The notes under the pieces were generated by a model. The model searched no databases and was not told where the DNA came from. It saw nothing but the letters and a program-made list of their open reading frames with translations. A program made the translations under genes and the position numbers. Source: Streptomyces sp. NRRL S-337 (GTDB lineage: Bacteria; Actinomycetota; Actinomycetes; Streptomycetales; Streptomycetaceae). From it: DNA of 64,000 nt. How positions within the stretch are numbered: the first letter of the stretch is position 1; the number at the start of each line of letters is the position of its first letter. This document shows positions 34,382 to 43,181 of this stretch, one piece after another. The stretch is taken from positions 6,881-70,880 of the forward strand of contig NZ_JOIX01000039.1 in assembly GCF_000720175.1 (NCBI RefSeq), in the 5' to 3' direction.

Positions 34382-34612
34382 GGGTGGAAGGTTACCTCCC
34401 GGGCGGGAACCCGCACCGCCGCCGCCCGCGCGCGGGCGCACCGGTGAACCCCGCCCGGGGCGGCCCGCCGTGGAAGCAGGAAGCACAACCACCCCATCCG
34501 GTACCGGCGAACCGGACATCCGCCACCCTTATGCGTGAAGTGCCGCAACTCGCGGTGATCGGCCGGAAGTGCGAAAACTAGCGTCGGTCTGCCGACTGGA
34601 GGTGACCACTTC

Positions 34613-35959
34613 ATGACGATCTGCGCCACTGAGGACGCCACGGCACTCGACGGCCCGCACCGCGCGGCCCTGACGATCGCCGCCGACGGCTCGTACGCCG
34701 CCCGGCTCGCCCGGCACGACGACGCCGACCGGAGCTGGTTCCCGGAGCGCTGGACGCTGAGCGGCCCGGAGCCGTACGCGGTGCCGCTGCCCGGCAGCCA
34801 GCCCGAGGAGCCGGACAGCGAACTGCTGCCGCTCGCGGACGGCCGGGTGCTGATCCTGCGCCGGGTCGCCGACCGCTTCGCCCTCTCTCTCCTCTACCCG
34901 ACCGGCCCCGGGACCGGTGAACTCCTGCTGGGCACCGTGGAAGCGGCGGAACTGACCCTGCTCCCGCCGACACCGGGCGGCACCGACGCGTACGCCCTGG
35001 CACCGGCGGGCGGGCACACCGCGCTGTGGCGGGTGCCCGGCGACGCCGGCGGGCCCGAGCGGATCGTGGAGATTCCCGGGCGCTGTACGGGCGGCGCGTG
35101 GCTGGACCGTGGCGGGCGGCTGCTGGCCCTGGACCGGGAGCTGAACGGCCGGACGAAGACCGTGCTGGTCGATCTGGCGCGGGGCGGCGAGACCGGGCTG
35201 CTGCTGCAGATCACCGAGGAGAGCAACGACCGGCTGCTGCTGGCCGATCCGGACAGCGGGCTGCTGCTGGTCCGCTCGGACGCGCCGGGCCACGACCGGC
35301 TGGGCTGGGGCGTGCTGGGCAGCAGTCTGCCGGTGCGGTTCCCGGAGTGCCTGCGGCCGGCCGATGCCGCGGTGACGCCGTTCGCCGTGCAGCCGGGGCA
35401 GATGCTGGCGCCGGAGAGCTGTGCAGTGGCGTTCCGGGTGGACGCGGCGCACGGCACCCGGCTGGGGATCTGGCGTCCCTGGGACCGGCGGCTGCGGCAA
35501 CTGCCCGTACCGGACGGGTGGCTGGCGGGGGCCGGACTGTGGACGGCCGACGGCGAACTGCTGCTGCCGTGCGCGACGGACGCGGAGCCGTGCGGGCTGG
35601 CGAGGATGGCCATACCGCTGGAGCCGGTGGGACCGAGGGGACCGGTGGGGCCGGTGGAGGCCAGGATGCCGGTGGGCTCGGTGGGACTGGCAGGATCGGT
35701 GGAGCGAGCGGGGCTGGTGGGGCCGACGGGTTCGGGGAGGCTGGTGGGGTCGGCGGGACCGGTGGGGGCCGTACGGACGGTGGCAGCCGGGGAGGCCGTA
35801 CGCGGCGGGGGGATTGTCCCGGATGCAGGGGATGCCACCAACCACTCCACAGCATCTGCACAACCGAAGGCCGCCGTCACGGAACCGCGGCACTCCCCCG
35901 CACATCCCCATATGCGCAGGCCAGTTCCCCTGCAACAGGCGCCTCTGGGGTCCCGCTAG
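34613..35959 (+). CDS. Hypothetical beta-propeller-like protein with Gly/Val/Pro repeat tail
   Basis: 448 residues. The first 330 are strand-rich with repeating LLPLADGRVLILRR, GGAWLDRGGRLLALDRE and GLWTADGELLLP blocks that suggest a beta-propeller. The C-terminal 120 residues are low complexity, with collagen-like GP/GS/GL triplets (EPVGPRGPVGPVEARMPVG and on), encoded by a degenerate 9-base repeat near 35600-35780. No signal peptide. A GGAGGTGACC precedes the ATG. Function unknown. The tail may be an expansion specific to this strain; the true end of the conserved protein is near residue 335. Confidence 0.75.
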   Translation: MTICATEDATALDGPHRAALTIAADGSYAARLARHDDADRSWFPERWTLSGPEPYAVPLPGSQPEEPDSELLPLADGRVLILRRVADRFALSLLYPTGPGTGELLLGTVEAAELTLLPPTPGGTDAYALAPAGGHTALWRVPGDAGGPERIVEIPGRCTGGAWLDRGGRLLALDRELNGRTKTVLVDLARGGETGLLLQITEESNDRLLLADPDSGLLLVRSDAPGHDRLGWGVLGSSLPVRFPECLRPADAAVTPFAVQPGQMLAPESCAVAFRVDAAHGTRLGIWRPWDRRLRQLPVPDGWLAGAGLWTADGELLLPCATDAEPCGLARMAIPLEPVGPRGPVGPVEARMPVGSVGLAGSVERAGLVGPTGSGRLVGSAGPVGAVRTVAAGEAVRGGGIVPDAGDATNHSTASAQPKAAVTEPRHSPAHPHMRRPVPLQQAPLGSR

Positions 35960-36120
35960 GCCCGGTGGAGCGTGATTTCCCGCCCCGTTAAACTTTCGGG
36001 TGGGGGCTACGCAGCCGGTTGACCGGCCACCGATCACGCCGCTCGGGGTACGGCCCCGCGGCGGTCGGGCGGGGTCCCGACGCGTACAGCAGCAAGCGAT
36101 CCGACGGAGTGACTCTTCCC

Positions 36121-36288
36121 ATGTCCGAAGCCCGAACCGACACGACCCAGGCGCGCCCCCAGGAGGCATCCGCCCAGGCCGCCGCGGCTGCAAGCTCCGG
36201 CAAGCACCGTGGCCCGGCCGCCACGGAGGAGTCCGGCTCCACCCCGCACGGCCGGCACCGCCGGGACAAGCAGCCGCAGGACGCATAG
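36121..36288 (+). CDS. Small conserved hydrophilic protein (55 aa)
   Basis: A 55-residue disordered, charged peptide starting MSEARTDTTQARPQEA and containing GKHRGPAAT and PHGRHRRDKQ. I recall similar short His/Arg-rich proteins conserved across Streptomyces, of unknown function. An ACGGAG lies upstream of the ATG at some distance. It stands alone, converging on the SDR gene. Codon bias supports it; size and disorder leave doubt. Confidence 0.6.
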   Translation: MSEARTDTTQARPQEASAQAAAAASSGKHRGPAATEESGSTPHGRHRRDKQPQDA

Positions 36289-36364
36289 GCCCGCCGGCCC
36301 CACAGGATCCGGGGCCCGCGTCTCAGAAATCGCGTCTCAGGAACCGCGCCCCGGAAGCCGTGCT

Positions 36365-37309
36365 TCAGGAGCCGTGTTTGAGAGCCAGCACCTCGCCCGC
36401 CGCGAACGTCTCGTGCGGCGGGCGCTGTGCGTAGTAGGGCGTCAGCAGCTCGTCCAGCTCCTCGAAGGTGAAGAGTTCCTTCGCGGTGTCGAACTTGGCG
36501 GCGATCCGGGGACGTTCGGCGATCGCGACCATGCCGCCGTGGACGACGAGCAGCTGACCGTTGACCCGGGCCGCGGCCGGGGCGGCCAGATAGCCGACGA
36601 GCGGGGCGACGTGCTCGGGGGCCAGCGGGTCGAGCCGGCCGTCGGCCGGTTCTCCGAAGCCGGCGAAGACGTCCTCGGTCATCCGGGTGCGGGCGCGCGG
36701 GCAGATCGCGTTGGCCGTCACGCCGTATTTGGCCAGGGCCAGCGCCGTGGAGGTGGTCAGGCCGACGATGCCCCCCTTGGCGGCGGCGTAGTTGGGCTGG
36801 CCGGCCGAGCCGGCGAGGAACGCCTCCGAGGAGGTGTTGATGATCCGGCCGTGCACCAAGCCGCCGGCTGCCTTGGACCGCTCGCGCCAGTGGGCCGCGG
36901 CGAAGCGGGTGGTGTTGAAGTGACCCTTGAGGTGCACCCGAATGACCGTGTCCCATTCGTCCTCGGTCATCGAGAACACCATCCGGTCCCGGAGGATGCC
37001 CGCGTTGTTGACCAGGATGTCGAGCCGGCCGTAGGTATCGATCGCCAACTGGACGAGTCCGCCCGCCTGTTGGTGGTCGGCGACGTCACCGACATGGGCC
37101 ACCGCCTGGCCGCCCGCCGCACGGATCTCCGCGGCGACGTCCTCGGCGGGGCCCGCGGAGGCGGCGCCCGAACCATCGCGCCCGGACTGCCCGTAGTCGT
37201 TGACCACGACCCGCGCGCCGAGCCGGGCGAGTTCGAGGGCCTCGGCGCGGCCCAGTCCGCGGCCGGCCCCGGTGACGATCGCGGTCAGGCCCTCAAGTGG
37301 CTGTGCCAT
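36365..37309 (-). CDS. SDR oxidoreductase, 3-hydroxyacyl-CoA dehydrogenase (17-beta-HSD4) type
   Basis: 314 residues. Cofactor loop TGAGRGLGR, NDYG after strand 2 (NAD preference, as in the HSD17B4/MFE-2 group), LVNNAGILRDR, Ser in INTSSEAFL and the YAAAKGG Tyr-Lys pair. The C-terminal extension with ELFTFEELDELLTPYY is typical of the steroid/fatty-acid degradation branch. It would oxidise a 3-hydroxyacyl-CoA. It lies downstream of the Zn alcohol dehydrogenase and the MaoC hydratase on the same strand; together they give hydration and two oxidation steps. A KstR-type box precedes the cluster. Confidence 0.9.
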   Translation of the reverse strand: MAQPLEGLTAIVTGAGRGLGRAEALELARLGARVVVNDYGQSGRDGSGAASAGPAEDVAAEIRAAGGQAVAHVGDVADHQQAGGLVQLAIDTYGRLDILVNNAGILRDRMVFSMTEDEWDTVIRVHLKGHFNTTRFAAAHWRERSKAAGGLVHGRIINTSSEAFLAGSAGQPNYAAAKGGIVGLTTSTALALAKYGVTANAICPRARTRMTEDVFAGFGEPADGRLDPLAPEHVAPLVGYLAAPAAARVNGQLLVVHGGMVAIAERPRIAAKFDTAKELFTFEELDELLTPYYAQRPPHETFAAGEVLALKHGS

Positions 37310-37363
37310 CTGGCGTTCCCGTCCTCTCGGTCTGCCGGCCGGATCGGGCTCCCGTCACCGGCC

Positions 37364-37427
37364 GGTCGGATCTCTTGGCGGTCAGGTCTCTTGGCGGTCG
37401 GACCTCTTGGTGGTCAGATCTCTATGC
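37364..37427. repeat. Four 16-bp tandem repeats
   Basis: Units starting GGTC(G/A)G(A/G)(T/C)CTCTTGG at 37364, 37380, 37396 and 37412. The last unit runs into the 3' end of the alcohol dehydrogenase gene and encodes its final residues. No hairpin. Likely slippage-derived. Confidence 0.8.
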
Positions 37428-38490
37428 AGGTGCGCAGTGCCGTACCGGAGCGCATCTGGTCGAGGGCGTCGTTGATCTCCGGGAGCCGGACGCGGTGCGT
37501 GATCAGCCCTTCGAGGTCGATCCGGCCGGCCCGCCACAGGGCGATGGCCCGCTCGTAGGAGCGCAGCACGTCCCCGCCGCCGTAGAGGGAGGGCAGGATC
37601 CGCTTCTCGTCGAAGAACAGCTCGAACATGTTGACCCGGAAGGGGTCGTCCATGGCGCCGGCGCCGACCACGCACAGGGTGCCGCCGCGCCGGGTCGTCT
37701 CGTACGCGGTGCGGGCGGTGGCGGACCTGCCGACCACCTCGAAGACGTAGTCGAAGCCCTCGCCCCCGGTGAACTCGGCCTTGGCGCCGTCGAGTTCCTC
37801 CGGGGCGACGGCCTCGGTGGCGCCGAAGCGCAGTGCCGCCTCGCGCCGTGCGGGCACCGGGTCGACGGCGACGATCCGGGCCGCGCCGCAGACCCGCGCG
37901 CCCTGGATGACGGAGATGCCGACCCCGCCGCAACCGATGACCGCGACCGAGGAGCCGGCCGCCACCTGCGCCGTGTTGAGCGCCGCGCCGAGCCCGGTGG
38001 TGACGCCGCAGCCGATCAACGCGGCGATCTCGTACGGGACGTCGTCCGGGATGGGGACCGCGCAGTTGGCGGCGACCACGACCTCCTCGGCGAAGGTGCC
38101 GGTGCCGGCGAAGCCGAAGACGTCCCCGCCGGGCCGCCGGAAGTTGGGCGTACCGGCGTTCATGAACCCGGCCAGACAGAGGTGGGTCTGGCCGCGTTTG
38201 CAGGACGGACAGCTGCCGCAGGCGGGCAGCCAGCACATCAGCACCCGGTCGCCCGCCGCCAGGCCGGTGACGCCGTCGCCGACGTCGACGACCTCCCCGG
38301 CGCCCTCGTGGCCGGGGACGAAGGGCACGGGCTGCGGCAGCACCCCGTTCATCGCCGAGAGGTCGGAGTGGCACAGTCCGGTCGCCCGGATGCGGATCCT
38401 GACCTTGCCGGGCCCGAACCCCACCGCCTCGACGTCGTCGAGGACCTCCAGCTTGTCCTGCCCGGTCTCGTGCTGTACGGCTGCGCGCAT
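37414..38490 (-). CDS. Zn-dependent alcohol dehydrogenase (class III-like medium-chain)
   Basis: 358 residues. Catalytic zinc ligands are C in TGLCHSDLS, HE in PGHEGAGEV and a later Cys in IGCGVTTG; the structural zinc site is CGSCPSCKRGQTHLC. The NAD-binding loop is VIGCGGVGISVIQ. Members of this branch in mycobacteria (AdhD-type) oxidise long-chain or steroid side-chain alcohols, some with a bound nicotinoprotein cofactor. ATG 38490 has GGGGAGCC upstream. Middle gene of the MaoC/ADH/SDR cluster, separated from MaoC by about 180 bases. Confidence 0.92.
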   Translation of the reverse strand: MRAAVQHETGQDKLEVLDDVEAVGFGPGKVRIRIRATGLCHSDLSAMNGVLPQPVPFVPGHEGAGEVVDVGDGVTGLAAGDRVLMCWLPACGSCPSCKRGQTHLCLAGFMNAGTPNFRRPGGDVFGFAGTGTFAEEVVVAANCAVPIPDDVPYEIAALIGCGVTTGLGAALNTAQVAAGSSVAVIGCGGVGISVIQGARVCGAARIVAVDPVPARREAALRFGATEAVAPEELDGAKAEFTGGEGFDYVFEVVGRSATARTAYETTRRGGTLCVVGAGAMDDPFRVNMFELFFDEKRILPSLYGGGDVLRSYERAIALWRAGRIDLEGLITHRVRLPEINDALDQMRSGTALRTCIEI

Positions 38491-38666
38491 CTCACGGCTC
38501 CCCTCGGAGACGACAACTGGAGGCAACAACTCGGCGGTGGCGACTCGGCAGTTACCACCGGAACTCGGCGGCCACCAACCGGAATTCAGCGGCTACCGCC
38601 CCGACAAAGCGACATCGGAGCGACGGCGAGCGACGGCTGGCGACGGCCGGCGACAGTGAGCGGCGA

Positions 38667-39542
38667 CTAGCCGTGCTCGACGACGGTGTCCGCCAGCACC
38701 GCCGCCTCGTCCCGCTCCGGTGCCGTCACCGACACCTGGATCCGGCCGGGTTCGCGCCAGAGCCGGATGCGGAGCGTCTCGCCCGGGAAGACCACCCCGG
38801 CGAAGCGCGTGCGGTACGACCGGACCCGGGAGACATCGCCGTCCAGCAGGGTGTCCACGACCGCCTTGAGCGTGACCCCGTAGGTGCACAGCCCGTGCAG
38901 GATCGGCCGGTCGAAGCCGGCGAGCTTGGCGAACTCGGGGTCGGCGTGCAGCGGGTTCCAGTCTCCGGAAAGGCGGTAGAGCAGCGCCTGGTCGGCGCGG
39001 ATCTGCCGTTCGGTGGTCAGGTCGGGGGCACGGTCGGGGAGTTCGAGGCGGGCGGAGGGGCCTCGGTCGCCACCGAAGCCGCCCTCACCGCGGACGAAGA
39101 TCTCGGTGTCGCAGGTCCACAACGGGCCGTCGGCGTCGGTGATTTCGGAGCGCAGCACGATGACGGCGGCCTTGCCCTTGTCGTACACGGCGGGGACGGT
39201 CGAGGTCTGGGTGGCGCGGCCGCGCACCGGCAGGGGGCGGTGCACGGTGACGGCCTGCCCGCCGTGCAGGACGGCGGCGAGGTCGACGTCGATGCCGGGG
39301 GCGGAGAGTCCGCCGGCCAGCGCCATGCCCCCGCCGGCGACGGTGGCGAAGCTGGGCAGGACGTGCAGCGCGCTCTCCAGGGTGTAGCGCAGTTCGTCCG
39401 GGTCGGTGGCGGCCTGCGGTTTCTCCGGGGTGACCGCGCCGGCGCCGATGCCGAGGTGGTAGAGCTGGACGTCCTTGTGGTCCCAGGCGAGCTCGGTGTT
39501 CCGCGGTTCGGCGGAGGTGGCCTTGGCGACGTCGATGGGCAT
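38667..39542 (-). CDS. MaoC-family enoyl-CoA hydratase 2
   Basis: 291 residues with two hotdog folds. The C-terminal one carries the hydratase 2 signature as LSGDWNPLHADPEFA with catalytic Asp and His, followed by FDRPILHGLCTYG. The N-terminal fold is the inactive partner. It hydrates trans-2-enoyl-CoA to the 3R-hydroxyacyl-CoA, matching the 17-beta-HSD4-type SDR two genes downstream. An AAGGAG precedes ATG 39542. The KstR-like box at 39732-39745 lies about 190 bases upstream and a 46-47-bp tandem duplication sits between. Confidence 0.93.
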   Translation of the reverse strand: MPIDVAKATSAEPRNTELAWDHKDVQLYHLGIGAGAVTPEKPQAATDPDELRYTLESALHVLPSFATVAGGGMALAGGLSAPGIDVDLAAVLHGGQAVTVHRPLPVRGRATQTSTVPAVYDKGKAAVIVLRSEITDADGPLWTCDTEIFVRGEGGFGGDRGPSARLELPDRAPDLTTERQIRADQALLYRLSGDWNPLHADPEFAKLAGFDRPILHGLCTYGVTLKAVVDTLLDGDVSRVRSYRTRFAGVVFPGETLRIRLWREPGRIQVSVTAPERDEAAVLADTVVEHG

Positions 39543-39633
39543 GGGGCGGTTGCTCCTTCACCACGGTGGAGTGCGTCGGAAGACCCCGGCCCGGCCGTCC
39601 GCACCGTCGACCCGGCCGGGGTCGTCTCTGGTC

Positions 39634-39726
39634 GGCGCGGACCGCGCAGGGGGCGGCGGTGCCGCACGGGACACCGCCCCGGCGCGGACCGCGGCCGGGC
39701 GACGGCGCCGCACGGGACGCCGCCCC
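39634..39726. repeat. 47/46-bp tandem duplication in MaoC leader region
   Basis: Two copies (39634-39680, 39681-39726) beginning GGCGCGGACCGCG and ending GCCGCACGGGAC(A/G)CCGCCCC, roughly 80% identical. It lies between the KstR-like box and the MaoC start, so it lengthens the untranslated leader. Confidence 0.75.
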
Positions 39727-39731
39727 ACTTC

Positions 39732-39745
39732 TAGAACGCGTTCTA
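39732..39745. promoter_or_regulatory. KstR-type operator upstream of MaoC cluster
   Basis: TAGAACGCGTTCTA, a perfect palindrome (extends to 16 bp, 39731-39746) that fits TnnAACnnGTTnnA, the mycobacterial KstR consensus. A KstR-like regulator is encoded at 63118. Confidence 0.75.
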
Positions 39746-39792
39746 GCCGATGGCCTTCATGTATAGCCGATCCGCCCGGCACCGGGAAGCCC

Positions 39793-39809
39793 TCTGACGG
39801 TTTGTCAGA
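39793..39809 (+). promoter_or_regulatory. Inverted repeat, possible response-regulator site 1
   Basis: TCTGAC-GGTTT-GTCAGA. It resembles the site at 39886 (both contain TGAC...TTTGTCA). Upstream of the ABC transporter/two-component operon. Confidence 0.5.
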
Positions 39810-39885
39810 AACGCGTCGCGGCCGGGGTGGGCCCTGAGTCGTTGCCGCGGTCCGCGCCCACGAGTCCTTGCCCGGTCCGCGCCCA

Positions 39886-39897
39886 TGACATTTGTCA
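39886..39897 (+). promoter_or_regulatory. Inverted repeat, possible response-regulator site 2
   Basis: TGACA-TT-TGTCA, 85 bases before the ABC ATPase start. DesR-like regulators bind similar TGACA/TGTCA dyads (TCATGACA type). Likely site for the operon's own regulator, now encoded at 46547. Confidence 0.55.
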
Positions 39898-39981
39898 GGG
39901 GTCATCACCCACATTCGCCCCTGCCCCGGCCCGCCCACGCTCCGTAACGTCATGGACAGGAAACGACCGAAGGGGGCGGAC

Positions 39982-41046
39982 ATGGCACCGGGTACGACAT
40001 CGGGCAGGGCACCGGATACGACACCGGAGACGACACCAGGCAGGGCACGGACGACGGCGCACGGGGGCCCGGTGGGGCGGGGCGGCGGCGGGACGGCCGT
40101 GGCGTTCTCCGGTGTCACCCGGAGTTACGGCACGGTGCGGGCCGTGGACGGCATCGACCTGCGGATCGCCGCCGGCGAAACGGTGGCGCTGCTCGGCCGC
40201 AACGGCGCCGGCAAGTCCACCACCCTGAACATGCTGCTGGGCCTGCTGCCGCCCTCCTCGGGCACGGTGCGGCTGTTCGGCGGCGAGCCGGAGAGCGCCG
40301 TACGAGCCGGCCGGGTCGGGGCGATGCTGCAGGACGGCAAGGCCATCCCCCGGGTTACCGTCCGCGAGCTGGTCGGCTTCGTGGCCGCCACCTACCCGCG
40401 GCCGATGGACGTCACCGAGGCGCTGGAGCTGGCGGGCCTGGCCGAGTTCGCCGGGCGGCGGGTGGACCGGCTCTCCGGCGGCCAGGCCCAGCGCGTCCGG
40501 TTCGCGGTGGCGCTGGCCGGCAACCCCGACCTGCTGGTCCTCGACGAGCCGACCGCGGCCCTGGACGTGGAGGCCCGCCGGACGTTCTGGCGCGCGATGC
40601 GGGCGTACGCCCGGCGGGGCAACACCATCGTCTTCTCCACCCACTACCTGGAGGAGGCGGACGACCACGCCGACCGGATCGTGGTGATCGACCGGGGCCG
40701 GGTGGTCGCCGACGGCAGCGGCGAGGCGATCAAGCGGCGGGCCGGCGGGTCGCTGGTCTCCTTCGACCTCGCGGGCGCGCCGACCGCGCCGCTGTCCGCA
40801 CTGCCCGGCGTACACACCGTGGAGATCCGCGGCGACCGCGCCCTGCTGCGGACGGCGGACTCCGACGCCACGGTCCTGGCACTGGCGGAACGGGGCCTGA
40901 TCCGCGGCCTGGAGGTCACCGCCGCGAGCCTGGAGGACGCCTTCCTCGCCCTCACCTCCCCCGACCGCGCGGACTCCGACGCCCCGCACCACGACGTCGC
41001 GAACCCCGACGCCCCGACCCACGACGCCCTGAAGGAGACCGCGTGA
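39982..41046 (+). CDS. ABC transporter ATP-binding protein (DrrA-like)
   Basis: 354 residues. After a Thr/Gly/Pro-rich leader of 38 residues come Walker A GRNGAGKST (72-80), LSGGQ (164-168) and Walker B LLVLDEP (184-190), with H-loop STHYLEEAD. The C-terminal 100 residues resemble the drug-exporter accessory domain, ending in an Asp/His/Ala repeat. Energises the membrane partner that follows with a one-base stop/start overlap. The ATG at 39982 follows AGGGGGCGGAC. First gene of an operon with permease, histidine kinase and, before disruption, its response regulator. Typical of DesKR-linked exporters responding to membrane stress. Confidence 0.93.
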   Translation: MAPGTTSGRAPDTTPETTPGRARTTAHGGPVGRGGGGTAVAFSGVTRSYGTVRAVDGIDLRIAAGETVALLGRNGAGKSTTLNMLLGLLPPSSGTVRLFGGEPESAVRAGRVGAMLQDGKAIPRVTVRELVGFVAATYPRPMDVTEALELAGLAEFAGRRVDRLSGGQAQRVRFAVALAGNPDLLVLDEPTAALDVEARRTFWRAMRAYARRGNTIVFSTHYLEEADDHADRIVVIDRGRVVADGSGEAIKRRAGGSLVSFDLAGAPTAPLSALPGVHTVEIRGDRALLRTADSDATVLALAERGLIRGLEVTAASLEDAFLALTSPDRADSDAPHHDVANPDAPTHDALKETA

Positions 41047-41774
41047 TGCTCGCCTACCTCCGTCTCGAAGTCCGCCGTACGCTGCGCGACCGGGGCTTCG
41101 TGATCTTCGGCATCGGCATGCCGGTGCTGATGTACGTCCTGATGACCAACATCGGCACCGGCACCGGCGGTGCCGACATGGGCTGGCGGACCGCCTCGAT
41201 GGTCGGGATGGCCGCGTACGGCGCGCTGGGCGCGGCGATCGGCACCGGCACCGGCGTCGCCGAGGACAAGCAACTGGGCTGGCTGCGGCAGCTGCGGATC
41301 ACCCCGATGGGGCCGCTGCGGGCCGTGGTGGGCCGCGGACTGACCGGGTCGGTGACGGTGCTGCCGGCCATCGCCGCGGTGCTGCTGGTGGGCGCGCTGG
41401 TCAACGGCGTCCGGATGCCGGCCTGGCAGTGGGCCGCGCTGGCGGGCCTGCTGTGGCTCGGCACCGCCCCGTTCACCCTGCTCGGGCTGGGCAACGGCTA
41501 CCGCCTCTCGGCACAGTCCACCGGGGTGGTGAACACGGGCTGCATGCTGCTGCTCTCGATCATCGGCGGACTGTGGTTCCCGGCCGAGCTGTTCCCCGGC
41601 TGGCTGCGCGCCCTGTCGGCCTGGACGCCCGGCAACCGCTTCGCCGAACTGGGCCGCAGCGTCACCGAGGGCGGCGCACCGAGCCTCACGGCAGTGGCGG
41701 TGCTGGCCGCCTGGCTGGCAGTCTTCGGCGGTTACGCGGTGTACGCGTACCGGCGGGCCGCACGGACGGTGTGA
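41046..41774 (+). CDS. ABC transporter permease (ABC2 type)
   Basis: 242 residues with six hydrophobic helices, starting MLAYLRLEVRRTLRDRGFVIF. The family motif before the last helices reads ELFPGWLRALSAWTPGNRF. Exports an unknown lipid or drug with the preceding ATPase. Start ATG 41046 overlaps the ATPase stop (TGATG); GTG 41043 is an alternative with a GTGA overlap. The kinase gene starts seven bases after its stop, so all are one transcript. Confidence 0.92.
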   Translation: MLAYLRLEVRRTLRDRGFVIFGIGMPVLMYVLMTNIGTGTGGADMGWRTASMVGMAAYGALGAAIGTGTGVAEDKQLGWLRQLRITPMGPLRAVVGRGLTGSVTVLPAIAAVLLVGALVNGVRMPAWQWAALAGLLWLGTAPFTLLGLGNGYRLSAQSTGVVNTGCMLLLSIIGGLWFPAELFPGWLRALSAWTPGNRFAELGRSVTEGGAPSLTAVAVLAAWLAVFGGYAVYAYRRAARTV

Positions 41775-41780
41775 CCCGCG

Positions 41781-43181
41781 ATGGCGCACATGGCACAGAT
41801 GGCACGGACCGGGGAAGCGACAGTGCAGCGGACGACAGAGCAGGACCCCGCAGGCGGGACGCCCGGCGGGGCGGCGGGGACGGACGGGGTGGCCGGCGGC
41901 GGCGCGTCGTGCTCGTCGAAATGGACACCCGGCCGGAAGCCCGACAAGGGCCCGGGCAAATACTCCTTCCTGCCCTGGCTGCTGATGGGGCTCGGCGCCT
42001 TCTCCAACATCGTGCAGGGCAAGACCGGCAACCCCTGGCTGGCCGGCCTCGGACTGCTGGCCTTCAACTCCTTCTACCTCACCGTCATCTGGTCGGCCTT
42101 CAGCCCCCGGCTCCGGGACACCCGCTACCCGGTCGTGGCCCTGGGCGTGCTCACCGCCATCACGTTCGCCATCGCGCTCGGCTTCGGCGGCAGCTGGTTC
42201 CTGTTCTTCCCGCTGCTGTCGCTGGCCTCCGGTACGGTCCGCGCGCTGCGCGGCAGGAAGCTGGCGCTGTGGCTGATCACGCTCAGCGGTACGGCCGGGT
42301 TCCTGTCCGGCTGGCAGGCCGGCGACCCCAGCGACGCGTTCGGCGTCGGCTACGGCACGTTCCTCTCCGGCATGGTGACGTCCACGGTGCTGAGCCTGTT
42401 CGACACCATCCAGGAACTCCGGGCCACCCGGCAGGAACTGGCCCGCAGCGCCGTGGAGAAGGAGCGGCTGCGCTTCTCCCGGGACCTGCACGATCTGCTG
42501 GGACACACGATGTCCCTGGTCGTGGTCAAGGCCGAGGCGGTGCGCCGGCTGGCGCCGCGCGATCTGGACGCGGCGCTCGCCCAGGCCTCGGACATCGAGG
42601 CGGTCGGCCGGCAGGCGCTGACCGAGATCCGCGAGGCGGTCACCGGCTACCGCGAGGGCAGCCTCAGCACCGAACTGGACCGGGCCCGATCGGCGTTGGA
42701 AGCGGCCGGCATCGAAGCCGTCGTCCGGCAGGCCGGGCCGCCGCTGCCCCCGCAGGCCGGTGCGCTGCTGGGCTGGGTGGTCCGCGAGGGCGTCACCAAC
42801 GCGGTCCGGCACAGCGGCGCCACCCGCTGCGAGATCGCGGTGCACGCCGACGAGGAACGGGTCCGGCTGACGATCACGGACGACGGCCGGGGTCCCGTAA
42901 GCTCCGGTGCGGCCCCGGCGGCCGGCCGGACCTGGTTCCGCGCCCGCGTCCCCGGACCCGACGGCGACGCCGCCGGTACGGACTCCGCGGACGGCGCCGC
43001 CACGCCGCCCGGAACGCCGGGCCCGGTCGGCGGCACCGGCCTGAAGGGCCTGACCGAACGGCTGGCAGCGGCCGGCGGCACCCTGAGCAGCGGCCCCGAC
43101 GGCCGGCGCGGCTTCCGGGTGACGGCCGAACTGCCGGTGGGGACAGGGGAGATGACGGAGACGGAAGGGTTGACCAGGTGA
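41781..43181 (+). CDS. DesK-like sensor histidine kinase
   Basis: 466 residues, with four or five membrane helices (about 65-185) acting as the sensor. Next is a HisKA_3 dimerisation domain with the phospho-acceptor H237 in RDLHDLLGH, then a HATPase domain with N-box EGVTNAVRHS and G1 TDDGRG. Between G1 and the GTGLKGLTERL G2 box is an unusually long insertion of about 46 residues, Pro/Ala/Gly/Asp-rich, in the ATP lid. It senses membrane state in DesK homologues. Its stop overlaps the GTG start of the broken response regulator as GTGA, the normal coupling in such operons. Confidence 0.93.
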   Translation: MAHMAQMARTGEATVQRTTEQDPAGGTPGGAAGTDGVAGGGASCSSKWTPGRKPDKGPGKYSFLPWLLMGLGAFSNIVQGKTGNPWLAGLGLLAFNSFYLTVIWSAFSPRLRDTRYPVVALGVLTAITFAIALGFGGSWFLFFPLLSLASGTVRALRGRKLALWLITLSGTAGFLSGWQAGDPSDAFGVGYGTFLSGMVTSTVLSLFDTIQELRATRQELARSAVEKERLRFSRDLHDLLGHTMSLVVVKAEAVRRLAPRDLDAALAQASDIEAVGRQALTEIREAVTGYREGSLSTELDRARSALEAAGIEAVVRQAGPPLPPQAGALLGWVVREGVTNAVRHSGATRCEIAVHADEERVRLTITDDGRGPVSSGAAPAAGRTWFRARVPGPDGDAAGTDSADGAATPPGTPGPVGGTGLKGLTERLAAAGGTLSSGPDGRRGFRVTAELPVGTGEMTETEGLTR

